Assembly: GCA_016710965.1 (NCBI GenBank)
Contig: JADJTW010000031.1
Coordinates: 186,001 to 250,000 of the forward strand
Length of the DNA: 64,000 nucleotides
Source: Flavobacteriales bacterium
GTDB taxonomy: Bacteria; Bacteroidota; Bacteroidia; Flavobacteriales_F; PHOS-HE28
Direction of reading: 5' to 3'
Shown here: positions 45,167-53,476 of the stretch, one piece after another
How positions within the stretch are numbered: position 1 is the stretch's first letter
Layout of the letters: each line of letters starts with the position of its first letter
Notes under the pieces: generated by a model
What the model was told of the DNA's origin: nothing
Database searches by the model: none
Seen by the model: only the letters and a program-made list of their open reading frames with translations
Program-made: the position numbers and the translations under genes

Positions 45167-45180
45167 CGACAACGGGTCAC

Positions 45181-45786
45181 TTACTTGCTGTACAATTCCA
45201 CGATGAGCTGCTCGCGGATGTTCTCAGGGATCTGGGCACGCTCGGGCATGGCAATGAACCGCCCCGTCAGGCTGGTTCCGTTCCAATCGAGCCAGTCGAA
45301 CCGCTTGCTGTTCACGCTCACGCTGTTGGCGATCGTCTCCAGCGAACGGCTTCTCTCACGCACGGCAACATTTTGGCCAGGGCGCAGCGTGTAACTAGGT
45401 ATGGTTACTACGCCGCCATCCACCGTGATGTGACCGTGGGCTACGAGCTGGCGGGCTGCACGGCGCGTGGGCGCCACGCCCAAGCGGTACACCGTATTGT
45501 CCAAACGGGCTTCGCACAGCTGCAGCAGCACTTCGCCTGTGATGCCCTTCTTGCTGGCAGCCGTATGGAACATCTTCTCGAACTGGCGCTCGAGGATGCC
45601 ATAGGTGTACTTGGCCTTCTGCTTTTCCTGCAGCTGTACGGAGTATTCGCTCTCCTTCTTCCGGCGCTTGGTGGGGCCGTGCTGGCCGGGGGAGTGGGGC
45701 TTGCGCTCCATCCACTTGTCGGGGCCGAGGATCGCCTCCTTGAACTTGCGGGCGATGCGGGTCTTGGGTCCTGTGTAACGTGCCAT
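45181..45786 (-). CDS. rpsD: 30S ribosomal protein S4
   Basis: 201 aa from the ATG at 45786 (MARYTGPKTRIARKFKEAI). The S4 RNA-binding domain reads RLDNTVYRLGVAPTRRAARQ. In other bacteria S4 starts 30S assembly and represses the alpha operon; no such target is identified here. No Cys zinc site is present. Confidence 0.97.
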   Translation of the reverse strand: MARYTGPKTRIARKFKEAILGPDKWMERKPHSPGQHGPTKRRKKESEYSVQLQEKQKAKYTYGILERQFEKMFHTAASKKGITGEVLLQLCEARLDNTVYRLGVAPTRRAARQLVAHGHITVDGGVVTIPSYTLRPGQNVAVRERSRSLETIANSVSVNSKRFDWLDWNGTSLTGRFIAMPERAQIPENIREQLIVELYSK

Positions 45787-45823
45787 TCTTCTTTGCTTTT
45801 GGGTGCATTCAGCACCAACAACA

Positions 45824-45843
45824 GAGCGCGCGTCCACGCGCTC
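45824..45843 (-). other. Intercistronic hairpin between rpsK and rpsD
   Basis: GAGCGCG (45824-45830) pairs with CGCGCTC (45837-45843) around a 6-nt loop. It fills most of the gap between the rpsK stop and the rpsD start. Confidence 0.5.
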
Positions 45844-45855
45844 CTACGGTTTGTG

Positions 45856-46275
45856 TTATACGCGGCGCTTCTTGGGTGGACGGCAGCCGTTGTGGGGCAT
45901 GGGCGTGATATCGACGATCTCGGTCACTTCTACTCCGCTGTTGTGCAGGGCACGGATGGCGCTCTCGCGACCGCCGCCGGGGCCCTTGACGAACACCTTC
46001 ACCTTGCGAAGGCCCAGATCGTGCGCCTCGCGAGCAGCCTCTTCGGCGCTCACCTGGCCGGCGTACGGGGTGTTCTTCTTGCTTCCGCGGAAGCCCTGCT
46101 TGCCCGAAGAAGACCAGCTGATCACCTCGCCTTTGTTGTTGGTGAGGCTCACGATCAGGTTGTTGAACGTAGCCTGGATGTGGGCCTGTCCGTAGGCTTC
46201 CACCACTACGTTCTTCTTCTTCTTCTTGCCTGCGCCTGGGGCGCCTGCTTTGCCTTCTGCTTGCTGCTTTGCCAT
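45856..46275 (-). CDS. rpsK: 30S ribosomal protein S11
   Basis: 139 aa. The core (AHIQATFNNLIVSLTN; GKQGFRGSKKNTPYA; PHNGCRPPKKRRV) is canonical and forms part of the platform near the mRNA exit. The first 22 residues (KQQAEGKAGAPGAGKKKKK) are a basic Gly/Ala extension longer than in E. coli. Confidence 0.96.
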   Translation of the reverse strand: MAKQQAEGKAGAPGAGKKKKKNVVVEAYGQAHIQATFNNLIVSLTNNKGEVISWSSSGKQGFRGSKKNTPYAGQVSAEEAAREAHDLGLRKVKVFVKGPGGGRESAIRALHNSGVEVTEIVDITPMPHNGCRPPKKRRV

Positions 46276-46304
46276 TTTCCGTTCGATTGGTTGGTTCTGG
46301 AACC

Positions 46305-46328
46305 GACCGCGCCCTAGTCGGGCCGGTC
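46305..46328 (-). other. Intercistronic hairpin between rpsM and rpsK
   Basis: GACCGcGCCC (46305-46314) pairs with GGGCCGGTC (46320-46328) with a single bulged C and a TAGTC loop, about 30 bp before the rpsK start. Confidence 0.5.
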
Positions 46329-46339
46329 ATGCTCCGCCC

Positions 46340-46717
46340 CTACTTGGTTGCCTTCTTCTTGTTGGCCACGGTCTTGCGCTTGCCCTTGCGGGTGCGGCTA
46401 TTGGTGCGGGTGCGCTGGCCGCGCACGGGCAGGCCGCTGCGGTGGCGCTGCCCACGGTAGCTGCCGATGTCCACCAGGCGCTTGATGCTCAATTGCACTT
46501 CGCTGCGCAGTGCGCCCTCCACCTTGATGTGCTCGTTGATGTACTGGCGGATGTGCGCCTGTTCATCATCGGTCCATTCCTCCACCTTGGTGTCGGGGTG
46601 TACACCCGCTTTCTGGAGGATCTCCAGCGCGCCGTTGCGGCCGATGCCGTAGATGTAGGTGAGGCCTATGCAGCCCCGCTTGTTCTTGGGTAGGTCGATG
46701 CCTGCGATACGTGCCAT
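46340..46717 (-). CDS. rpsM: 30S ribosomal protein S13
   Basis: 125 aa. The start MARIAGIDLPKNKRGCIGLTYIYGIG and the C-terminal GLPVRGQRTRTNSRTRKG are canonical. It sits in the 30S head and touches the 50S subunit and P-site tRNA. A Lys-rich end follows. It is 13 bp from rpmJ. Confidence 0.97.
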   Translation of the reverse strand: MARIAGIDLPKNKRGCIGLTYIYGIGRNGALEILQKAGVHPDTKVEEWTDDEQAHIRQYINEHIKVEGALRSEVQLSIKRLVDIGSYRGQRHRSGLPVRGQRTRTNSRTRKGKRKTVANKKKATK

Positions 46718-46730
46718 GCTCGTGCGTTTA

Positions 46731-46847
46731 TCAGCCTTGACGCTGCTTGAACTTGGGGTTCTTCTTGTTGATGATGTACAGACGCCCTTTGCGGCGGACG
46801 ATCTTGCAGTCCACCGAGCGCTTCTTGAGGGAGGTCCTGACCTTCAT
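46731..46847 (-). CDS. rpmJ: 50S ribosomal protein L36
   Basis: 38 aa, starting at the ATG at 46847 (MKVRTSLKKRSVDCKIVRRK) and ending NKKNPKFKQRQG. Only one Cys of the usual zinc-binding set remains; this Cys-poor form with an INKKNPKFKQRQG end is the Bacteroidota type. It is in its standard place between infA and rpsM. Confidence 0.92.
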   Translation of the reverse strand: MKVRTSLKKRSVDCKIVRRKGRLYIINKKNPKFKQRQG

Positions 46848-46864
46848 GGTTCGGGTGTCTTGTG

Positions 46865-47086
46865 CTAGCTCTTGTATCGGAAGGTGATGCGCCCTTTGCT
46901 CAGGTCGTAAGGGCTCATCTCCACTTTCACCTTGTCGCCGGGCAGGATCCGGATGTAGTGCATCCGCATCTTGCCCGAGATGTGGGCGATGATCACGTGA
47001 CCGTTCTCCAGCTCGACTCGGAACATGGCATTGCTCAGCGCCTCTTTGATGACGCCGTCCTGCTCTATGGTCCCCGTCTTGCTCAT
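46865..47086 (-). CDS. infA: Translation initiation factor IF-1
   Basis: 73 aa OB-fold protein, with EALSNAMFRVELENGHVIIAH, GKMRMHYIRILPGDKV and LSKGRITFRYK, all conserved. It blocks the A site during initiation. It ends with TAG, another normal use of this stop codon in the organism. Confidence 0.97.
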   Translation of the reverse strand: MSKTGTIEQDGVIKEALSNAMFRVELENGHVIIAHISGKMRMHYIRILPGDKVKVEMSPYDLSKGRITFRYKS

Positions 47087-47142
47087 CTACTTCCGATCGT
47101 TCTTCTTTTCGTTTTCCGTCCTGTTCCGTTCATCGCATCGGC

Positions 47143-47156
47143 CGAACCATGGTTCG
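47143..47156. other. Perfect palindrome between map and infA
   Basis: CGAACCATGGTTCG is a 14-bp perfect palindrome directly after the map stop. On the minus strand it extends with one mismatch to GGTCGAACCATGGTTCGGCC, so it could form a short hairpin in the map-infA transcript. Confidence 0.45.
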
Positions 47157-47159
47157 ACC

Positions 47160-47966
47160 TTACGCGGTGATCAATTCACCCTTCTTCTTCAGCACATCCT
47201 CGATGTAGCTGAACGTTGATAAGACCTCGGCTTTGCCTGCGCGAACCGCCACGTTGTGCTCGTAGTGCGCGCTGGGCTTCCCATCGCGCGACACCACGGT
47301 CCAACCGTCCGGCAGTTGCTTCACTTCCTTCACGCCCATGTTGATCATGGGCTCGATGGCGAGCACCATGCCCGTGCGCAGCTTCACTCCGTGCCCGCGG
47401 CGCCCATAGTTGGGCACTTCGGGGGCTTCGTGCAGTTTGTGCCCCACGCCGTGCCCCACCAGTTCGCGCACCACACCGTAGCCACTGCTTTCGGCGTGCT
47501 GCTGAATGGCGTACCCGATGTCGCCCGTGCGGTTGCCTTCGATGGCTGCTGCGATGCCCTTCTCCAGGCATTCGCGCGTCACGCGCAGCAGGCGCTTCAC
47601 GGGCTCGGCCACTTCGCCTATCATGAAGGTGTAGGCGCTGTCGCCATACAGTCCGTTCATCAGCACGCCGCAGTCCACGCTCGCGATGTCGCCATCGCGC
47701 AGCGCCCGGTCGCCCGGCAGGCCATGCACCACCTGCTCGTTCACGCTGATGAGCAACGTGCTCGGACAGCCGTACAGGCCTTTGAATCCCGGCACCGCAC
47801 CATGGTCCCGGATGAACTCTTCCGCCAGGCGGTCCAGTTCACCGGTGGTAACGCCGGGGCCGATGCGTTTCGCCACTTCGGCCAAGGTCTTCCCAACAAG
47901 CAAAGAACTCTCCTTCAACACCGCGATCTCGTCATCGCTCAGATCGACCAGGGGTTTCGTCCCCAT
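47160..47966 (-). CDS. map: Type I methionine aminopeptidase
   Basis: 268 aa. The five dinuclear metal ligands are recognisable in SVDCGVLMNGLYGDSA (two Asp), GHGVGHKLHEAP (His) and the Glu residues in AIEPM and HYEHN. It removes N-terminal Met during translation. It has its usual place after secY, starting 3 bp after the secY stop. Confidence 0.95.
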   Translation of the reverse strand: MGTKPLVDLSDDEIAVLKESSLLVGKTLAEVAKRIGPGVTTGELDRLAEEFIRDHGAVPGFKGLYGCPSTLLISVNEQVVHGLPGDRALRDGDIASVDCGVLMNGLYGDSAYTFMIGEVAEPVKRLLRVTRECLEKGIAAAIEGNRTGDIGYAIQQHAESSGYGVVRELVGHGVGHKLHEAPEVPNYGRRGHGVKLRTGMVLAIEPMINMGVKEVKQLPDGWTVVSRDGKPSAHYEHNVAVRAGKAEVLSTFSYIEDVLKKKGELITA

Positions 47967-47969
47967 GGT

Positions 47970-49301
47970 CTATCCAGCCATGCCGTAGGCCGCTCCCTGA
48001 TTCCTTCCCTTGATGCGCCCGCTCTTCATCAATCCATCGTAATGCCGCATCAGGAGATGACTTTCGATCTGCTGCAGCGTGTCCAACAACACGCCCACCA
48101 TGATCAACAATGAGGTTCCACCGAAGTATTGCGCGAAGCCCTGCTTGATCCCCATCCCCTCTGCGAACGTGGGGAGGATGGCGATGAGGCCGAGGAAGAC
48201 CGCACCGGGCAGCGTAATCCGCGAGAGGAGCTCATCGATATGGCCTGCCGTCTGCTTGCCTGGCTTCACACCGGGAATGAAGCCGCCATTGCGCTTCATG
48301 TCGTCGGCCAGCTGGTTGGGGTTCACCGTTATGGCCGTGTAGAAGTAGGTGAAGGCGACCACCATGAGGAAGAGCATGATGTTGTAGAACCAGCCCTGGT
48401 TGCTCGCCAAGTTCTGCAGCCACATGGGCGGCTGATCGAAGGCTTGCGCGATGTACATGGGAATGAGCACGATCGCCTGGGCGAAGATGATCGGCATCAC
48501 GCCCGCAGCGTTCACTTTCAAGGGGATGTAGTTGCGTACTCCACCGTATTGCTTGTTGCCCTGCACGCGCTTGGCGAACTGCACGGGTATCCGACGCGTG
48601 CCTTGCACCAGCAGGATGCAACCGGCTATGATGAGCACCCAGAGCACCACTTCAACAAGCAGCAGCACGAGGCCGCCACCGCCGGGGCCCATGCGACCCA
48701 CCACTTCCTGTGCGAAGCTCTGTGGGAAACGGGCGAGGATGCCGATCATGATGATGAGCGAGATGCCATTGCCCAAGCCGCGTTCGGTGATGCGCTCACC
48801 GAGCCACATGACGAAGAGCGTGCTGGCGGTGAGGATGACAAGACTGGTGCCCAGCCAGAAGGAATCATCCAACGGGGCTGCCTTGGGATCGATGGTGGTG
48901 AAAATGTAGCCGGGAGCCTGGAACATGCAGATGGCGATCGTGAGATACCGCGTCCACTGGTTGATCCGGCGACGGCCGCTCTCCTCTTTCTGCAATTTTT
49001 GCACGGCAGGCACCGCGATGCCCGCGAGCTGCATGATGATGCTTGCGCTGATGTAGGGCATGATGCCCAGGGCGAAGATGCTGGCACGGGTGAATGCGCC
49101 CCCGGTGAAGATCGAGAGGATCTCCACCAGACCGCCTCCGCCGGAAGCCTGCTCCTTGGCCATCACGGCGCTATCCACGCCGGGCAGCACGATGAAGCTG
49201 CCGATGCGGTATACCAGCAACAGGCCCAGCGTAATGAGGATGCGCTTGCGCAGCTCCTCGATGCGCCAGATGTTCTTGATCGTGTCGATCAGGTTCTTCA
49301 T
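47970..49301 (-). CDS. secY: Preprotein translocase subunit SecY
   Basis: 443 aa with ten membrane helices. Landmarks are RKRILITLGLLLVYRIGSFI at the start, YISASIIMQL, the cytoplasmic loop with PVQFAKR, and NPNQLADDMKRNGGFIPGV(K)PG near the end. It forms the protein-conducting channel. The start overlaps the rplO stop by four bases. Confidence 0.97.
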   Translation of the reverse strand: MKNLIDTIKNIWRIEELRKRILITLGLLLVYRIGSFIVLPGVDSAVMAKEQASGGGGLVEILSIFTGGAFTRASIFALGIMPYISASIIMQLAGIAVPAVQKLQKEESGRRRINQWTRYLTIAICMFQAPGYIFTTIDPKAAPLDDSFWLGTSLVILTASTLFVMWLGERITERGLGNGISLIIMIGILARFPQSFAQEVVGRMGPGGGGLVLLLVEVVLWVLIIAGCILLVQGTRRIPVQFAKRVQGNKQYGGVRNYIPLKVNAAGVMPIIFAQAIVLIPMYIAQAFDQPPMWLQNLASNQGWFYNIMLFLMVVAFTYFYTAITVNPNQLADDMKRNGGFIPGVKPGKQTAGHIDELLSRITLPGAVFLGLIAILPTFAEGMGIKQGFAQYFGGTSLLIMVGVLLDTLQQIESHLLMRHYDGLMKSGRIKGRNQGAAYGMAG

Positions 49302-49771
49302 GCTTCAGCCTTGGCAGCGATGGCTGCGATGACCTCCGTTTTGCCCCCTTTCTCTTCAATGGCTGCCTTGGCGCTGGCGCTGAATGCGTGCGCTGTGATC
49401 GTGAGCGCAGCCTTGATCTCGCCACGGCCAAGCACCTTCAGCTTGTCGTTGCGTGCGATCAGTCCGTTGGAGCGCAGCACATCGGGATCGATGGTCTTCA
49501 ACCCCTTTGCTTCGGCAAGCGCCTGGATCGCATCGAGGTTGATGCCCTTGTACTCCACACGTGTAGGGTTGGTGAAGCCGAACTTCGGCAGGCGGCGCGT
49601 CAGTGATGTCTGACCGCCTTCGAACCCGCGCTTGCGGTTGTAGCCCGTGCCAGCCTTCTGGCCTTTGTGGCCTTTGCCGGACGTGCCGCCTTTGCCGCTG
49701 CCTTGGCCGCGGCCCATGCGCTTGTTGTTCTTGGTGGCCCCTTTGGCGGGCTTCAGATTGCTCAGGTCCAT
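49298..49771 (-). CDS. rplO: 50S ribosomal protein L15
   Basis: 157 aa. The Gly/Lys-rich N-terminus (KRMGRGQGSGKGGTSGKGHKG) and the central EGGQTSLTRRLPKFGF are canonical. It binds 23S rRNA late in 50S assembly. It is translationally coupled to secY through a 4-base overlap. Confidence 0.97.
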   Translation of the reverse strand: MDLSNLKPAKGATKNNKRMGRGQGSGKGGTSGKGHKGQKAGTGYNRKRGFEGGQTSLTRRLPKFGFTNPTRVEYKGINLDAIQALAEAKGLKTIDPDVLRSNGLIARNDKLKVLGRGEIKAALTITAHAFSASAKAAIEEKGGKTEVIAAIAAKAEA

Positions 49772-49791
49772 GATCGTTCGCTTCTAAATGT

Positions 49792-49971
49792 TCAGGCCTG
49801 CTTCACGTTCACGAGGTGCTCCACTTTGCGCACCATGCCCAGCACCTGGGGCGTGCCTTCAACGGTGGTGCTCTTGCCGATGCGGCCAAGGCCCAACGCC
49901 TTCAGCGTCGCCTTCTGGCGTGCGGGGCATTTGATCTGGCTGCCTGTCTGTGTGATGATGATCTTGCTCAT
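49792..49971 (-). CDS. rpmD: 50S ribosomal protein L30
   Basis: 59 aa, starting MSKIIITQTGSQIKCPARQK and ending GMVRKVEHLVNVKQA. The fold and the LGLGRIGKSTTVEGTP loop are standard. It lies in the expected slot between rpsE and rplO. Confidence 0.94.
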   Translation of the reverse strand: MSKIIITQTGSQIKCPARQKATLKALGLGRIGKSTTVEGTPQVLGMVRKVEHLVNVKQA

Positions 49972-50000
49972 GGTCGTTCCGGTTGGCCGGCACGTTGTCG

Positions 50001-50519
50001 TTATCCGTTGAATACGCGTTCGAGCTTCACGCCTCGCTGACGCGATACCTGGTTCGCATCGCGCATGTTGGTGAGCGCTTCGATGGTGGCTTTCACCACG
50101 TTATGCGGGTTGCTGCTGCCCTTGCTCTTGGCCAGCACGTCGGTGACGCCCACGCTCTCGAGCACGGCGCGCATGGCACCACCGGCGATTACGCCCGTAC
50201 CATGGGCAGCAGGCTTCAAGAACACCTGCGCACCCGCGAACTTGCCCTCTTGCGAATGCGGAATGGTCCCTTTGAGAACAGGAACCTTCACCAAGTTCTT
50301 CTTCGCATCATCGATGCCTTTGGCAATGGCCTCCTGCACCTCCTTGGCCTTTCCCAGGCCGTGGCCCACCACTCCGTTCTCATTGCCCACCACCACGATG
50401 GCCGCGAAGGTGAAGGTGCGACCGCCCTTGGTCACCTTAGTAACACGGTTCAAGGCGACGAGCTTGTCCTTCAGCTCCAGATCGCTGCTCTTGACCTTCT
50501 TGATGTTCGTATCAGACAT
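50001..50519 (-). CDS. rpsE: 30S ribosomal protein S5
   Basis: 172 aa. The double-stranded RNA-binding domain reads LVALNRVTKVTKGGRTFTFA, and the C-terminal half has VFLKPAAHGTGVIAGGAMRAVLE. S5 supports decoding fidelity and mRNA unwinding at the entry channel. Confidence 0.97.
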   Translation of the reverse strand: MSDTNIKKVKSSDLELKDKLVALNRVTKVTKGGRTFTFAAIVVVGNENGVVGHGLGKAKEVQEAIAKGIDDAKKNLVKVPVLKGTIPHSQEGKFAGAQVFLKPAAHGTGVIAGGAMRAVLESVGVTDVLAKSKGSSNPHNVVKATIEALTNMRDANQVSRQRGVKLERVFNG

Positions 50520-50531
50520 GTTGAGGTGTGA

Positions 50532-50885
50532 TCAGAAGTTGAGGCCTGCTGCGCGGGCGGCTTCGGCCAGGGCTTTCACCCGGCCATGGTAGAGGTATCC
50601 ATTGCGGTCGAACACCACCAGCTCTATGCCTGCGGCCTTCGCCTTCTCGGCGATGGCGGTGCCAACGAGCTTGGCCTGTTCGATCTTGGGAATCCCGGTG
50701 GCCTTCTTGTCTTTGAGCGATGAGGCGCTCACCAGCGTGCGACCGGCCTCGTCGTCGATGATCTGGGCGTACATGCCCGTGTTGCTCCGGTAGACCGACA
50801 GGCGAGGGCGCACCGGCGTACCGGCCACTTTCTTGCGAACGCGTGTCTTGATCTTCTGTCGGCGTGCTTGTCTGCTGAATGCCAT
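50532..50885 (-). CDS. rplR: 50S ribosomal protein L18
   Basis: 117 aa. RPRLSVYRSNTGMYAQIIDD and the C-terminal FDRNGYLYHGRVKALAEAAR are canonical. It binds 5S rRNA in the central protuberance. Confidence 0.96.
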   Translation of the reverse strand: MAFSRQARRQKIKTRVRKKVAGTPVRPRLSVYRSNTGMYAQIIDDEAGRTLVSASSLKDKKATGIPKIEQAKLVGTAIAEKAKAAGIELVVFDRNGYLYHGRVKALAEAARAAGLNF

Positions 50886-50893
50886 GGCTATGC

Positions 50894-51448
50894 TTATTTA
50901 CCAGCGGCCTTGCCTGCCTTGCGACGCACCACTTCGTTGACGAAGCGGACACCTTTGCCTTTGTAAGGCTCGGGCTTGCGCAGCGCGCGCAGTTTGGCGG
51001 CCACCTGGCCGATGAGTTGCTTGTCCACCGACTCCAAGCGGATGATCGGGTTCTTTCCTTTCTCCTGCGCGGCGGCCACCTTGATCTGCGGCGGCAACAC
51101 CAGCGTTACGGTGTGCGAGAAACCGAGCGACAGCTGCAATTGCTGTCCCTTGGCGGTGGCGCGGTAGCCCACGCCTACCAATTCCTGCTCGATCACGAAG
51201 CCGTCGGTGACACCCTTCACCATATTGGCGATGAGGGCCCGGTAGAGGCCGTGCTTGGCGCGGTGCGGCTTGGCATCGCTGGGACGCTCAAGCGTTACCA
51301 CGGTACCGTCCTTCTTCAGGCTGATGGCCGGATCGACGGCCTGCTCCAAGGTGCCCTTGGGACCTTTCACGGTCACCAGGTTCTTGTCGCTGATGCTGAT
51401 CTCCACCCCTTTGGGCAGATCGATCGGTGCTTTTCCAATGCGGCTCAT
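50894..51448 (-). CDS. rplF: 50S ribosomal protein L6
   Basis: 184 aa with the usual two L6 repeats. It begins MSRIGKAPIDLPKGVEI and has the conserved C-terminal KPEPYKGKGVRF. It sits at the base of the L7/L12 stalk near the factor-binding site. Confidence 0.97.
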   Translation of the reverse strand: MSRIGKAPIDLPKGVEISISDKNLVTVKGPKGTLEQAVDPAISLKKDGTVVTLERPSDAKPHRAKHGLYRALIANMVKGVTDGFVIEQELVGVGYRATAKGQQLQLSLGFSHTVTLVLPPQIKVAAAQEKGKNPIIRLESVDKQLIGQVAAKLRALRKPEPYKGKGVRFVNEVVRRKAGKAAGK

Positions 51449-51460
51449 GTTCCTCGTGTC

Positions 51461-51859
51461 TTAGCTCACGTAGCACAGCACTTCGCCCCCCACGTTGAGG
51501 GTACGGGCCTCCTTATCGGTGATGACGCCTTTGCTGGTGGAGATGATGGCCACGCCAAGCCCGTTGAGCACGCGGGGCAACTGCTCCACGTGGGCGTACT
51601 TGCGCAGGCCAGGCGTGCTTACACGGCTCAGTTCGCGAATGGCGCTCTGGCGGGTCTGCTGATCGTACTTGAGGGCGATCTTGATGATGCCCTGCTTGCC
51701 GTCCTCCTCGGTCTTCCAGGAGAGGATGTAGCCTTTGTCGTAGAGGATCCGCGTGATGTCCTTCTTGAGGTTGCTCGCGGGGACCGTTACGACCTTCTTG
51801 CGCGCCAGGATGGCATTGCGCAGGCGGGTGAGGTAATCGGCGATGGGATCGGTTGTCAT
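51461..51859 (-). CDS. rpsH: 30S ribosomal protein S8
   Basis: 132 aa. DPIADYLTRLRNAI at the start and STSKGVITDKEA near the end are conserved. It binds helix 21 of 16S rRNA; in E. coli it represses the spc operon, but no target hairpin was matched here. Confidence 0.97.
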   Translation of the reverse strand: MTTDPIADYLTRLRNAILARKKVVTVPASNLKKDITRILYDKGYILSWKTEEDGKQGIIKIALKYDQQTRQSAIRELSRVSTPGLRKYAHVEQLPRVLNGLGVAIISTSKGVITDKEARTLNVGGEVLCYVS

Positions 51860-51901
51860 GGTCTCGTTTCTTGTGGATGATGGGTGAGGAAGGCCTCTCC
51901 C

Positions 51902-52171
51902 TTACCAGCTGCCTTTGGTTACGCCCGGGATCTTCCCTTCAAGGGCCATGAGGCGGAAGACGTTCCGCGAGATGCCGAAGAGCCGCATGTAGCCGCGCGG
52001 GCGGCCCGTGAGCTGGCAGCGATTGTGCATGCGCACTTTGCTTCCGTTCGCGGGCAGCTTCTGCAAGCCTACCCAGTCGCCCGCAGCCTTCAGCTTGGCG
52101 CGCTTGGCGGCGTACTTCTCCACCATCTTGGCGCGCTTGCGTTCGCGTGCCTTCATGCTTTCCTTGGCCAT
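51902..52171 (-). CDS. rpsN: 30S ribosomal protein S14 (zinc-free type)
   Basis: 89 aa from the ATG at 52171. It begins MAKESMKARERKRAKMVEKY and ends RLFGISRNVFRLMALEGKIP GVTKGSW. The CxxC pairs of zinc-binding S14 are absent, so this is the C-minus form. The upstream part of the longer frame overlaps the rplE gap and is not coding. Confidence 0.95.
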   Translation of the reverse strand: MAKESMKARERKRAKMVEKYAAKRAKLKAAGDWVGLQKLPANGSKVRMHNRCQLTGRPRGYMRLFGISRNVFRLMALEGKIPGVTKGSW

Positions 52172-52191
52172 GGTCTCTTGTTCTTTTGTTG

Positions 52192-52211
52192 GGGCGCTCT
52201 CTCTCGCGCCC
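52192..52211 (-). other. Intercistronic hairpin between rplE and rpsN
   Basis: GGGCGC (52192-52197) pairs with GCGCCC (52206-52211) around a TC-rich 8-nt loop, 20 bp before the rpsN start; it overlaps the rplE gap by design of the spacer. Confidence 0.4.
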
Positions 52212-52769
52212 TTACTTGTTCTTATCGGCGAACGGGAAGCCGAAAGCGGTGAGCAGGGCCTTGGCCTCCTCATCGCTGTTGGCGGTGGTCACGAACGTGA
52301 TGTCCATCCCTTGGATCTTGGTCACCTTGTCGATGTCGATCTCGGGGAAGATGATCTGCTCCTTCACGCCCATGGTGAAGTTGCCACGGCCGTCGAAGCC
52401 GCTGGGCTTCACGCCGCGGAAGTCGCGCGTACGAGGGAGGCTTACGGCGATCAGGCGATCGAGGAATTCGTACATCTTGTCGCCGCGCAGCGTAACGCGG
52501 GCGCCGATGGGCATGCCCTTGCGCAGCTTGAAGTTGCTGATGTCCTTGCGCGAAACGGTGCTTACCGCTTTCTGGCCGGCGCTGGCGCTCATCTCGACCA
52601 CAGCGTTCTCCACCACTTTCTTGTCGCCCACGGCGCTGCCAAGGCCCTGGTTGAGGCTGATCTTCACCAGGCGGGGGATCTGCATGGTGGAAGTGTAACC
52701 GAACTCCTTCTTGAGCGAAGGTGCCACCTCGGTGGTGTATTTGGCGCGGAGCCTTGGTACGTAGCTCAT
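52212..52769 (-). CDS. rplE: 50S ribosomal protein L5
   Basis: 185 aa. IPRLVKISLNQGLGSAV, LRKGMPIGARVTLRG and FPEIDIDKV are conserved. It binds 5S rRNA and contacts P-site tRNA. The start overlaps the rplX stop by four bases. Confidence 0.97.
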   Translation of the reverse strand: MSYVPRLRAKYTTEVAPSLKKEFGYTSTMQIPRLVKISLNQGLGSAVGDKKVVENAVVEMSASAGQKAVSTVSRKDISNFKLRKGMPIGARVTLRGDKMYEFLDRLIAVSLPRTRDFRGVKPSGFDGRGNFTMGVKEQIIFPEIDIDKVTKIQGMDITFVTTANSDEEAKALLTAFGFPFADKNK

Positions 52770-53092
52770 TTGGTGGCTGCGGTTTTCCGGGTCTTCACAT
52801 AGCGTTCCAGCTTGTCGTCCTTGTCGGCCTTCCGGCCAACGCGCCCGGGCTCGCCGGTCTTCGCGTCGATGAGCATGAGGTTGCTCACATGGATGGGGCC
52901 CTCCTGCTCCACGATCCCGCCTTGGGGCTTGGCCGTGGTGGGCTTGCTATGCTTCTTGTTGATGTTGAGGCCTTCGACGATGGCGACCATGCGGTCACGG
53001 TCCACCTCGAGCACACGCCCCTGCTTGGAGCGGTCCTCGCCGGCGAGCACTTTCACCATGTCGCCTTTCTTGATATGCGTCTTCTTCTGCAT
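52766..53092 (-). CDS. rplX: 50S ribosomal protein L24
   Basis: 108 aa. The KOW motif (KKGDMVKVLAGEDRSKQGRV) is at the N-terminus. It nucleates 50S assembly near the exit tunnel. It is coupled to rplE by a 4-base overlap and lies 3 bp from rplN. Confidence 0.96.
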   Translation of the reverse strand: MQKKTHIKKGDMVKVLAGEDRSKQGRVLEVDRDRMVAIVEGLNINKKHSKPTTAKPQGGIVEQEGPIHVSNLMLIDAKTGEPGRVGRKADKDDKLERYVKTRKTAATK

Positions 53093-53095
53093 GGC

Positions 53096-53464
53096 TCAGA
53101 GCACTTCGGGTGCAAGGGAAATGATCTTCATGAACTTCTTCTCGCGCAGCTCCTTGGCCACAGGACCGAAGATGCGCGTGCCTTTCATCTCGCCTGCGGC
53201 ATCCAGCAGTACCACGACGTTGTCATCGAAGCGGATGTAACTGCCATCCTTGCGACGGGTTTCCTTGCGGGTGCGCACCACCACGGCTTTATGCACGGTG
53301 CCCTTCTTGGCACCGCCGTTGGGCATAGCGGCTTTAATGCTCACCACTATGGTGTCGCCGATACGGGCATAGCGACGGCCGCTGCCGCCCAGCACCCGGA
53401 TGCAGAGCACCTCCTTGGCGCCGCTGTTGTCGGCCACGTTCAGTCGTGATTCCTGTTGGATCAT
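53096..53464 (-). CDS. rplN: 50S ribosomal protein L14
   Basis: 122 aa, the usual length. It begins MIQQESRLNVADNSGAKEVL and has the highly conserved KEVLCIRVLGGSGRRYA and GTRIFGPVAKELREKKFMKI. It lies at the subunit interface. Confidence 0.97.
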   Translation of the reverse strand: MIQQESRLNVADNSGAKEVLCIRVLGGSGRRYARIGDTIVVSIKAAMPNGGAKKGTVHKAVVVRTRKETRRKDGSYIRFDDNVVVLLDAAGEMKGTRIFGPVAKELREKKFMKIISLAPEVL

Positions 53465-53476
53465 GGCAATGGGGTG

